From positions 1 through 9,613 of the forward strand of contig CACZQQ010000015.1 of assembly GCA_902783355.1 (NCBI GenBank): a stretch of 9,613 nt of DNA, in the 5' to 3' direction. The translations under genes were made by a program, and so were the position numbers. This DNA is from an uncultured bacterium (GTDB taxonomy: Bacteria > Verrucomicrobiota > Lentisphaeria > Oligosphaerales > Oligosphaeraceae). Below the pieces are notes generated by a model. It did no database searches. It was not told where the DNA came from and was given only the letters and a program-made list of their open reading frames with translations. Shown here piece by piece: positions 1 to 7,265 of the stretch. Each line of letters begins with the position of its first letter. Within the stretch, counting starts at the first letter, position 1.

Positions 1-258
1 GCCCTCCGCAAGGCCCAGAAGGCCAACCTGTTAACGGTTGCAGAGCAATCTCCCGCCGCGCTCGCCGCGCAAATCTCGGAGACGCTTTCGGCGCTGCCGC
101 AAGAGCGGCGCGCGGAAGACGCCGCGCCCGACGCGGCGCTGGAGGCGCGCCTCCAAGCGCTGCTCCTGCAGGCCGTGCAGCTCTGCCACGCCTACGGCTG
201 CGAGGCCGAAGAGGTCGCCCACCACGCGGCCAAGGCCTACATCGAAAAACACTCCTGA
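1..258 (+). CDS. 3' end of an unidentified protein, possibly a degenerate MazG-like helical domain
   Basis: The last 85 codons of a gene that enters from the left, read in frame 1 and ending at TGA 256-258. The peptide is alanine-, leucine- and glutamate-rich and clearly helical. Its order (an ALRKAQK helix, a middle acidic helix, then [27 protein letters not shown]) resembles the C-terminal half of MazG nucleotide pyrophosphohydrolases, where helices read like LLFALVNLARHLGIDPEEALRRAN. The metal-binding pattern of active MazG domains (ExxE, then ExxD) is not intact: the stretch where EELAEL would be expected reads ISETLSAL, and the stretch expected to read EELGDLL reads LEARLQALL. It is therefore either a catalytically dead MazG-like domain or an unrelated helical protein. 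The open frame, lack of stops and GC-rich third positions make the coding call firm; the family guess is weak because most of the gene is outside the window. Confidence 0.6.
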   Translation, partial: ALRKAQKANLLTVAEQSPAALAAQISETLSALPQERRAEDAAPDAALEARLQALLLQAVQLCHAYGCEAEEVAHHAAKAYIEKHS

Positions 259-266
259 ACCCCCTT

Positions 267-289
267 GTACATAGTACAGTACATAGTAC
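267..289 (+). promoter_or_regulatory. Tandem GTACATAGTAC repeat upstream of glnS, candidate promoter or operator
   Basis: Two perfect 11-base copies of GTACATAGTAC lie at 267-277 and 279-289, a 12-base period, in the only AT-rich stretch between the upstream gene and glnS. Each contains CATAGTAC, similar to TATAGTAC upstream of the genes at 2884 and 9306. Read as a sigma-70 type -10 element (CATAGT), the second copy would start transcription close to 296, giving a very short leader; the first copy would give a leader of about 20 bases. No convincing -35 hexamer is visible. The four GTAC palindromes could equally form a protein-binding site. Confidence 0.45.
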
Positions 290-305
290 GACAAAGGACA
301 TTCCC

Positions 306-2045
<1,740 letters not shown>

Positions 2046-2054
2046 GAGACTGCC

Positions 2055-2804
2055 ATGCTGCGCTTTGACTTCACAGGCCGGCACGCCGTCGTCACGGGGG
2101 GCACCCGCGGCATCGGCGCCGCCGTCTCGCGCGCCCTCCTCAAGGCCGGCGCCACCGTGGCCGCCCTCTTCGGCGGCAATGCCGCCGCCGCCGCCGAGTT
2201 CCAGGAGAGCCTCCCGCCGGAGGAGAAGGCGCGCTTCGAGGCGCACTGCTGCGACGTCGCCGACAACGCCCAGGTGGAGGCCTTCTTCGCCGAATACGAC
2301 AAGGCGCATCCGCAGCTGGACTTCCTTGTCAGCGGCGCGGGCATCCGGCGGGACGGCGTCGCCGCCATGCTGCCGGAGGAGTCGTGGCGCGCGGTCCTCT
2401 CCGTCAACCTGGACGGCGCCTTCCACGCCGCGAAGGCGGCGGTCCTGCGGATGCTGCGGAAGCGCTTCGGGCGCATCGTCATGCTGACCTCGCCCATGGG
2501 GCGGCTCGGCTGGAACGGACAGGCCAACTACGCGGCCTCGAAGGCGGGGCTCTGCGGCCTCTGCCGCAGCCTGGCCAAGGAGACCGCGCGGCGCGGCATC
2601 ACCGTGAACTGCGTCTCGCCCGGCTTCATCGACACCGACTTCATCGGCAACCTGCCCGAAGAGCAGCGCAAGGAATACGCCGGCCTTGTGCCGCTCAAGC
2701 GCTTCGGGACGGCCGCCGAGGTCGCCTCCGCCATCCTCTTCCTCCTCTCCGAGGAGGCCGCCTACATCACCGGCAGCGTCCTTGAAATCGCCGGCGGCCT
2801 CTGA
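2055..2804 (+). CDS. Short-chain dehydrogenase/reductase, FabG-like (3-oxoacyl-ACP reductase type)
   Basis: A 249-residue classical SDR, the usual length of FabG. The Rossmann NADP(H)-binding glycine motif TGGTRGIG is at residues 14-21, the structural Asn in SVNLDG is N118, and the catalytic Ser, Tyr and Lys appear to be S146, Y159 and K163 (NYAASK). The C-terminal VSPGFIDTDF and YITGSVLEIAGGL are typical of 3-oxoacyl-ACP reductases, which reduce 3-oxoacyl-ACP to 3-hydroxyacyl-ACP with NADPH in fatty-acid or polyene synthesis. The usual NNAG motif after strand 4 reads VSGAG (92-96), an uncommon change. No acyl carrier protein, ketosynthase or malonyltransferase gene is adjacent, so this may be a paralogue with another substrate rather than the main FabG. 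Its ribosome-binding site AGGAGA overlaps the glnS stop codon, indicating translational coupling or at least one operon. Confidence 0.88.
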   Translation: MLRFDFTGRHAVVTGGTRGIGAAVSRALLKAGATVAALFGGNAAAAAEFQESLPPEEKARFEAHCCDVADNAQVEAFFAEYDKAHPQLDFLVSGAGIRRDGVAAMLPEESWRAVLSVNLDGAFHAAKAAVLRMLRKRFGRIVMLTSPMGRLGWNGQANYAASKAGLCGLCRSLAKETARRGITVNCVSPGFIDTDFIGNLPEEQRKEYAGLVPLKRFGTAAEVASAILFLLSEEAAYITGSVLEIAGGL

Positions 2805-2837
2805 CATCAAGCGCCCGCCGGCCGTCCTCCTTTTTTT
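2790..2837 (+). terminator. Candidate intrinsic terminator at the end of the glnS-SDR unit
   Basis: GCCGGCGG at 2790-2797 pairs perfectly with CCGCCGGC at 2815-2822, an 8-bp GC stem with a 17-base loop that contains the TGA stop of the dehydrogenase gene. A run of seven T follows at 2831-2837, 8 bases after the stem. The long loop and the gap before the T-run are not ideal, so this is moderate support. It fits a transcription-unit boundary because a promoter-like motif follows immediately. Confidence 0.4.
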
Positions 2838-2840
2838 CCC

Positions 2841-2852
2841 TTATTATAGTAC
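2841..2852 (+). promoter_or_regulatory. TTATTATAGTAC motif, candidate promoter for the PotD-like gene
   Basis: The sequence contains TATAGTAC at 2845-2852, directly after a pyrimidine-rich tract and 31 bases before the start codon at 2884. Reading TATAGT as a -10 hexamer would put the transcript start near 2857 with a leader of about 27 bases, which leaves room for the AGGAGA ribosome-binding site at 2873-2878. No clear -35 hexamer is seen at the expected distance. The same TATAGTAC occurs at 9241-9248, and a close variant upstream of glnS. Confidence 0.5.
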
Positions 2853-2883
2853 CGTCCACACCCCAACCCCATAGGAGAATGCC

Positions 2884-3951
2884 ATGTCCCATCGTCTGAT
2901 TGCCTTCCTGGCGGCCATGCTGTGCGCCGCCGCCCTTCTGACCGGATGCTCCCGCAAGCCCAAGCTGCACGTCTACATCTGGTGCGACTACCTCTCGCCG
3001 GAGCTGATCAAGGAATTCGAGGTCAACAACAACTGCAAGGTCGTGCTCGACATCTTCGACAGCAACGAGATGATGTTCTCGAAGCTCCAGGCCGGCGGCA
3101 CGGGCTACGACCTGGTGTGCCCCTCCCACTACTTCGTCAAGAAGATGGCGAGCCAGAACCTCATCGCCCCCATCGACAAGCGCCGCATCTCCACCTACGA
3201 CCAGATCAACCCCGCCATCCTCTCCAAGCTGGGCTCGGACATCACCGACTACGCGGTGCCCTACCTCATGAGCTACACCGGCCTGGGCTTCAACCGCAAG
3301 GCCGTCCCCGAACTGGAGAAGAACCCCACGTGGGAGGTCTTCGGCCGCACCGACCTCAAGGGCCGCATGACCCTGCTTGACGACTACTCCGAGGTCATCG
3401 GCGCCGCCATGCTCGCCTGCGGCCTCAAGCAGGCCGACCTGGACGACCCCGTGACCGGCGACGCCAACCTGCGCAAGGTCCTGGAGAAGGTCCTCACGTG
3501 GCGCGAGAACATCGTCAAGTTCGAGAACGAGCAGTACAAGAACGGGCTCTCCTCCGGCGAGTTCACGGTCGTGATGGGCTACGGCAGCGACCTGAACCAG
3601 GTGGTGGAGAACGACCCGGAGAACCTGGCCTTCGACATGCCAAAGGAAGGCTGCCTGCTCAGCTGCGACATGCTGGTCATCCCCGTGAACGCCCCCAACC
3701 CCGACCTGGCCTACAAGTTCATCGAGTTCCTGCACAAGCCCGTGAACGCCAAGACCACCATCCTGGACATCCGTGCCTTCTGCCCCAACAAGGGCGCCGA
3801 GGCCCTCCTGGAGCCCGAAGTGCTCAACGACGACTCCATCTTCGTCAGGCAGGAGATCATCAACAACTCCGAGTTCGTCGTTGAGCTGTCCCCCGAGAAT
3901 GAAGAGCGCCACCTTGAGATCTGGAACAAGATCAAGGCCGGCGAAAGATAG
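2884..3951 (+). CDS. PotD/PotF-like polyamine ABC transporter substrate-binding lipoprotein
   Basis: A 355-residue periplasmic binding protein. Residues 1-22 form a lipoprotein signal peptide with lipobox LTGC, so C22 is the likely lipidated Cys anchoring it in a membrane. The mature part starts with LHVYIWCDYLSPELIKEFE and continues with FDSNEMMFSKLQAGGTGYDLVCPSHYFV, diagnostic of the spermidine/putrescine-binding (PotD/PotF) family. Aligned by eye with E. coli PotD, the ligand residues W34, D168, E171 and D257 correspond to W33, D167, E170 and D262. Two other ligand-site tryptophans (W229 and W255 in PotD) are replaced, by small residues as I align it (SCDML at 260-264), although Y233 lies next to the former. 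The role is thus uptake of a cationic polyamine-like ligand, with possibly altered specificity. No potABC permease or ATPase genes are in the window, which is unusual for this family; they must lie elsewhere. The ribosome-binding site is AGGAGA at 2873-2878. Confidence 0.9.
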   Translation: MSHRLIAFLAAMLCAAALLTGCSRKPKLHVYIWCDYLSPELIKEFEVNNNCKVVLDIFDSNEMMFSKLQAGGTGYDLVCPSHYFVKKMASQNLIAPIDKRRISTYDQINPAILSKLGSDITDYAVPYLMSYTGLGFNRKAVPELEKNPTWEVFGRTDLKGRMTLLDDYSEVIGAAMLACGLKQADLDDPVTGDANLRKVLEKVLTWRENIVKFENEQYKNGLSSGEFTVVMGYGSDLNQVVENDPENLAFDMPKEGCLLSCDMLVIPVNAPNPDLAYKFIEFLHKPVNAKTTILDIRAFCPNKGAEALLEPEVLNDDSIFVRQEIINNSEFVVELSPENEERHLEIWNKIKAGER

Positions 3952-3967
3952 TCCGAGCCCCGACTGA

Positions 3968-3983
3968 CGCGCCGCCTGGCGCG
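3968..3983 (+). other. Short GC hairpin between the PotD-like and DUF481 genes
   Basis: CGCGCC at 3968-3973 pairs with GGCGCG at 3978-3983 around the 4-base loop GCCT. No T-run follows, so it is not a standard intrinsic terminator. It could be an mRNA-stability or partial-termination element between the two genes, which are 64 bases apart, or a chance structure in GC-rich DNA. Confidence 0.3.
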
Positions 3984-4015
3984 CGAACAACCAACACCCC
4001 AACAGGAAACCACCC

Positions 4016-5023
4016 ATGAAGAAAACTCTGCTGACCCTGGCCGCCCTCGCGGCCTGCTCCGGCATGCTTCTGGCAGACCGGATCACCCTCTCCGACGGCT
4101 CCGTCATCAACGGACAGATCAAGTCCATCAGCGGCGGCAAGGCCGTCATCGCCACCGACTTCGCCGGCGAAATCACCGTGGACCAGGGCAAGATCGGCCG
4201 TCTCGTCACCGACGCGCCCGTCTCCGCCGCCAACGCCCAGGGCGAGAAGTTCAACGGCCCCATCGACACGGAAAGCACCTCCGAAGGCGGCCTGAAGCTG
4301 GCCATCACCGACATCAACTACCTCTGGACCGCCGGCATGGAAGACCCCACGCTGCCGCCCGGCCGCAAGTGGGACGGCGAATTCTCCGCTGACATCGCCG
4401 GCAAGACCGGCAACACCGAGAAGTTCAACGGCGGCGCCGGCATCAAGGCCAACCTGGTCGGCCCCATCGACAAGCTCTCGCTGTCCGCCAGCCTCACCTA
4501 TGAGCGCGAGAACGGCGTCGTGAACACCAAGCGCCAGCTGGCCACGGCCGACTACGAGCGCCGCATCATGGAGTCCACCAGCAGCTGGTATGTGACGGGC
4601 GAATACGAGAAGGAGCCCACCAGCGGCCTGAAGCGCCGCACCGAGGGCGCCGCCGGTTATGGCTGGTACGCGATCGACCGCGAGCGCACCAAGCTCCGCT
4701 TCAGGGTCGGCCTCGGCGCCGCCTCCCGCAAGTACACCGACGACTCCACCAGCGACACCACCACCGCCCAGGCCTCCCTCCATTTCGAGCAGGCCATCGA
4801 CGAGTGGGGCCAGTGGGTCACCGACATCAGCTACCATCCCGCCCTCAAGGATTTCGGCGACTACCGCATCCTCCACGAGTCCACGCTGGACATCCCGCTG
4901 CTGGTCGGCAAGCCCATCTCGCTGCGCCTCGGCATCTCCAACGAATACAACAGCCGCGTCCCCGTCGGCACCGAGCGCATGGAGACCACCTATTTCGGCA
5001 AGCTCGTCTACAAGTGGAAGTAA
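4016..5023 (+). CDS. DUF481 family outer-membrane beta-barrel protein
   Basis: A 335-residue exported protein. Residues 1-20 are a Sec signal peptide with a likely cut after MLLA, before D21. Residues 21 to about 67 (DRITLSDGSVINGQIKSISGGKAVIATDFAGEITVDQGKIGRLVTD) form a small all-beta domain commonly seen ahead of DUF481 barrels. From about residue 105 the chain alternates aromatic and charged beta strands (FSADIAGKTGNTEKFNGGAGIKA, LSLSASLTYERENG, WYVTGEYEKEP, RFRVGLGAASRKY, ISLRLGISNEYNSR), as in the YdiY-like DUF481 barrels of Gram-negative bacteria. It ends YFGKLVYKWK, an aromatic-rich last strand suited to BAM insertion although the final residue is Lys rather than Phe. The molecular function of the family is not established. 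It lies 64 bases after the PotD-like gene, with AGGAAA at 4004-4009 as ribosome-binding site, so co-transcription is likely and a shared envelope or uptake role is possible. Confidence 0.85.
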   Translation: MKKTLLTLAALAACSGMLLADRITLSDGSVINGQIKSISGGKAVIATDFAGEITVDQGKIGRLVTDAPVSAANAQGEKFNGPIDTESTSEGGLKLAITDINYLWTAGMEDPTLPPGRKWDGEFSADIAGKTGNTEKFNGGAGIKANLVGPIDKLSLSASLTYERENGVVNTKRQLATADYERRIMESTSSWYVTGEYEKEPTSGLKRRTEGAAGYGWYAIDRERTKLRFRVGLGAASRKYTDDSTSDTTTAQASLHFEQAIDEWGQWVTDISYHPALKDFGDYRILHESTLDIPLLVGKPISLRLGISNEYNSRVPVGTERMETTYFGKLVYKWK

Positions 5024-5046
5024 GCCCCTGCTGACTTGATATCAAA

Positions 5047-5081
5047 GCGGCGCCGGGGGGAAGGAAGTCCTCCGGCGCCGC
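5047..5081 (+). terminator. Long GC hairpin after the DUF481 gene, candidate terminator or leader structure
   Basis: GCGGCGCCGG at 5047-5056 pairs perfectly with CCGGCGCCGC at 5072-5081, and about four more inner pairs (two of them G-U) leave the 7-base loop AAGGAAG. This is by far the strongest hairpin in a gap of this window. No T-run follows on the + strand, so classical intrinsic termination is not assured. It ends 19 bases before the start of the U32 gene and may instead control that gene. Confidence 0.45.
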
Positions 5082-5100
5082 CTGCCAAATATCCGCCTGA

Positions 5101-7197
5101 ATGGAACTGCTGTCCCCCGCCAACACCTCGACTCTGGAGGCCGCCCTCGCGGCTGGCGCGGACGCACTCTATTTCGGCCTGAAGCGCCTCAACGCACGGG
5201 CAGGCGCGCTCAATTTCTCTCAGGAGGCGCTTCCCGAGGCGGTCCGCCGCATCCATGCGGCCGGCGCGAAGGCCCACCTGACACTCAACATCGACCTGGA
5301 GACGCGTGAGGTCGCCCTGGCCGCACGCACCCTCCAGTGCGCCGCCCAGGCCGGCGTGGACGCGGTGATCGTCCGCGACGCGGCGGTGCTGGCGCTGCGC
5401 CCCCTCTTTCCGACGATGGAGTTCCACCTGAGCACGCAGAGCGGCGTCAGCACGTCGGCGGGCGTCCGCGCGGCGCGCGCCCTCGGCTGCGACCGCGTGG
5501 TGCTGGCCCGCGAGATGACGAAGGAGGAGATCCGCCGCGCCGCGCAGGAGGAGGGCATCGCCGTCGAGGTCTTCGTGCAGGGGGCGATGTGCTTCTGCGT
5601 CTCGGGGCGCTGCCTGCTCTCCAGCTGGGTGGGCGGCCGCAGCGGCAACCGGGGCGCCTGCGCCTCGCCGTGCCGCGTCGCCTGGAAGCAGGGCGACACC
5701 ACGGCCAACCCCATGTCCATGCACGACCTCTGCCTTGTCCGCCGTCTGGCGGAACTGCGGCGGATGGGCGTGGCCTCCCTGAAAATCGAAGGGCGCCTCA
5801 AGTCGGCCGCCTGGGTCACGAAGGCCGTCTCCCTCTACCGCAAGGCGCTGGACGCCGACAGTCTCCCGCCGACCGCGTGGACCGAGGCGGAGGAGCTGGG
5901 GCGCTACACGGGACGCGAACTAACAGAAGGGTACTTCTCCGGACAGTTCACACATCTGACCGGCGAATCCGCCGGCCGCGCCGCCTCCTGCCAGACGCCT
6001 GCCACAGAGACGCCGACGGCCGAGCCGACGGAGCCGCCCCGCCTCGCCGTCACGCAGGACGAACGCGGCGGCCTCAACCTTGCCTTCTCCGCCGGCGGCC
6101 AGAGCGGCGGCGTCCGGATCCCCCCGCAGCGCGTCGCCAAGGCCAGCCGCGCAATCCCCCTGGGCGAAATGCTGGAGGGCGTCCTCGGCGACCTGCCGTG
6201 GCGTCTGGAGTGCCCCGACGAAGTGGCGGGCCTGCTGCTGCCGCGGCGCTGCCAGTCCATCGCCGCCGATGCGCTGGCCGCCTTCCTGCGCCGCCTCTCC
6301 CGCCCCGACGACGACGGCACCGTCCGGATCCCCCTGCCCCGCGAGGTGCAGGCCGCGCTGGAGGAGACCGCCGGCGAGCCCCCCTGCCCCGACAACCGCC
6401 TCCATCTGGGAGATTTTTTCGACCGTCTGCGCGTCAATTCCTCCCAGGTTGTTATATTACCCAGGTTTTCCGCCAAACTGCCGCAACGCCGTCTCCAACT
6501 GGAGGTCGTCGTGGACGGTGACTCCACGCCCGCAACGCTGGAGGCGGCCCTGGCCGCCCTGCCGGAGCGGCTGCGTGAACGGCCCGTCGTCTTCGCCCTC
6601 CCCCAGGTCTGCCACGAAGCCGACCTTCCCTCCCTCAAGGAAGTCGTGGCATTCTGCGCCATGCATCCGGAGACGACGGCCCTCCAGGTCAACAGCTGGG
6701 ACACGTGGCAGCTGGCGCGCGAGGCGGGACTTGCCTCCTTCGAGGCAGGCCTCGGCCTGGCGGTCCTCAATCCGGCGGCGGCGGCTTTCCTGCGCCGCAA
6801 CGGCTGCGGCTGCGTGGCCGTCTCGCCGGAGATCGACCGCCGCAAGCTGGAAACCCTTTGCGCCTCCTGCGGGACCGCTCTCAGCCTGACCGTCTTCGGA
6901 CGCCCCGCCCTGATGACCACGCGCGCCGAGCTGCCGGCCGGATTCGCGCCGGCCGACGGCGGGCGGCCCGGAGCCCCCTTCCGCGACGGCAGGGGCGTCG
7001 AGCTGCAGGCCAGCCGCGAAGGCGGCCTGACGCTCCTGCGCCCCGTGACCCCCTTTGACTGGCGCCGCCTCGCCAACGCGGCGGTGCGCGTCTCCCATCT
7101 TGTCTGCGACCTGTGCGGCTCCGGCGACCCCGCCGGCGACCTGGCCTCACCGGCCGCGGCTCCATTCCTTTTCAACTATGACCGCACGCTGCGGTAA
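5101..7197 (+). CDS. U32 family peptidase-like protein, long two-module form (RlhA/PrtC-type)
   Basis: A 698-residue cytoplasmic protein. The N-terminal module starts MELLSPANTSTLEAALAAGADALYFG, the standard start of U32 proteins. The U32 signature is at about 155-175 (VEVFVQGAMCFCVSGRCLLSS). Cysteines C164, C171, C187 and C191 have the family spacing, and LKIEGR follows at 227-232. Known relatives RlhA and TrhP are needed for hydroxylation of 23S rRNA or tRNA uridine and use iron-sulfur chemistry, so an RNA-hydroxylation role is more likely than proteolysis; the exact substrate cannot be read here. The middle (about 290-430) looks like the DUF3656-type insert of long U32 proteins. The C-terminal part (about 465-698) resembles a second U32-like barrel, with LQVNSWDTWQLAREAGL and VFGRPALMTT. 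The start is fixed because TGA 5098-5100 is in frame immediately before the ATG. No Shine-Dalgarno sequence lies directly upstream, and a strong hairpin ends 19 bases away. Confidence 0.88.
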   Translation: MELLSPANTSTLEAALAAGADALYFGLKRLNARAGALNFSQEALPEAVRRIHAAGAKAHLTLNIDLETREVALAARTLQCAAQAGVDAVIVRDAAVLALRPLFPTMEFHLSTQSGVSTSAGVRAARALGCDRVVLAREMTKEEIRRAAQEEGIAVEVFVQGAMCFCVSGRCLLSSWVGGRSGNRGACASPCRVAWKQGDTTANPMSMHDLCLVRRLAELRRMGVASLKIEGRLKSAAWVTKAVSLYRKALDADSLPPTAWTEAEELGRYTGRELTEGYFSGQFTHLTGESAGRAASCQTPATETPTAEPTEPPRLAVTQDERGGLNLAFSAGGQSGGVRIPPQRVAKASRAIPLGEMLEGVLGDLPWRLECPDEVAGLLLPRRCQSIAADALAAFLRRLSRPDDDGTVRIPLPREVQAALEETAGEPPCPDNRLHLGDFFDRLRVNSSQVVILPRFSAKLPQRRLQLEVVVDGDSTPATLEAALAALPERLRERPVVFALPQVCHEADLPSLKEVVAFCAMHPETTALQVNSWDTWQLAREAGLASFEAGLGLAVLNPAAAAFLRRNGCGCVAVSPEIDRRKLETLCASCGTALSLTVFGRPALMTTRAELPAGFAPADGGRPGAPFRDGRGVELQASREGGLTLLRPVTPFDWRRLANAAVRVSHLVCDLCGSGDPAGDLASPAAAPFLFNYDRTLR

Positions 7198-7202
7198 CCC
7201 CC

Positions 7203-7209
7203 AAAGGAG
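7203..7209 (+). promoter_or_regulatory. AAAGGAG ribosome-binding site whose spacing favours an out-of-frame ATG
   Basis: This is one of the best Shine-Dalgarno matches in the window. It lies 8 bases before ATG 7218, ideal spacing, but that ATG opens only a 15-codon frame. The first start in the long frame is GTG 7222, 12 bases away, then ATG 7237, 27 bases away. The site therefore decides, or complicates, the start of the NYN-domain gene. Confidence 0.75.
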
Positions 7210-7217
7210 CATCCGCC

Positions 7218-7265
7218 ATGCGTGCCCAAACCGACAATGATTCCACTCTGCAAAGAAGCCCGTAA
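7218..7265 (+). CDS. Possible 15-codon overlapping leader ORF, or the displaced true start of the NYN gene
   Basis: ATG 7218 to TAA 7263-7265 encodes 15 residues (MRAQTDNDSTLQRSP). It overlaps the start of the long gene in another frame, has the best ribosome-binding spacing, and carries the CCATG context shared by most starts in this window. It may be a real short peptide translationally coupled to the long gene. More simply, the long gene may truly begin here and the sequence contains a one-base insertion: dropping one C from CCC at 7224-7226 would give MRAKPTMIPL, joining the long frame. The sequence alone cannot decide between these. Confidence 0.25.
   Translation: MRAQTDNDSTLQRSP

Noticed and set aside
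4016..4060. A lipobox-like LAAC at residues 11-14 of the DUF481 protein
   Set aside because: A 13-residue signal would be very short for a lipoprotein, and the signal-peptidase I site after MLLA fits better with an integral outer-membrane barrel.
2767..4317. A 516-codon minus-strand frame, and similar minus frames at 3932-4876, 5904-7175 and 7276-8823
   Set aside because: All lie opposite recognisable + strand genes, have compositionally biased products, and lack plausible start signals.
5036..5045. The palindrome TTGATATCAA after the DUF481 gene, considered as an operator
   Set aside because: A 10-base palindrome occurring once, with no second copy or known site to match, is not enough support.
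5337..6521. A 394-codon + strand frame inside the U32 gene
   Set aside because: The product is almost entirely Arg/Pro/Gly/Ala, typical of an out-of-frame reading of GC-rich coding DNA; the overlapping U32 frame has clear family motifs.
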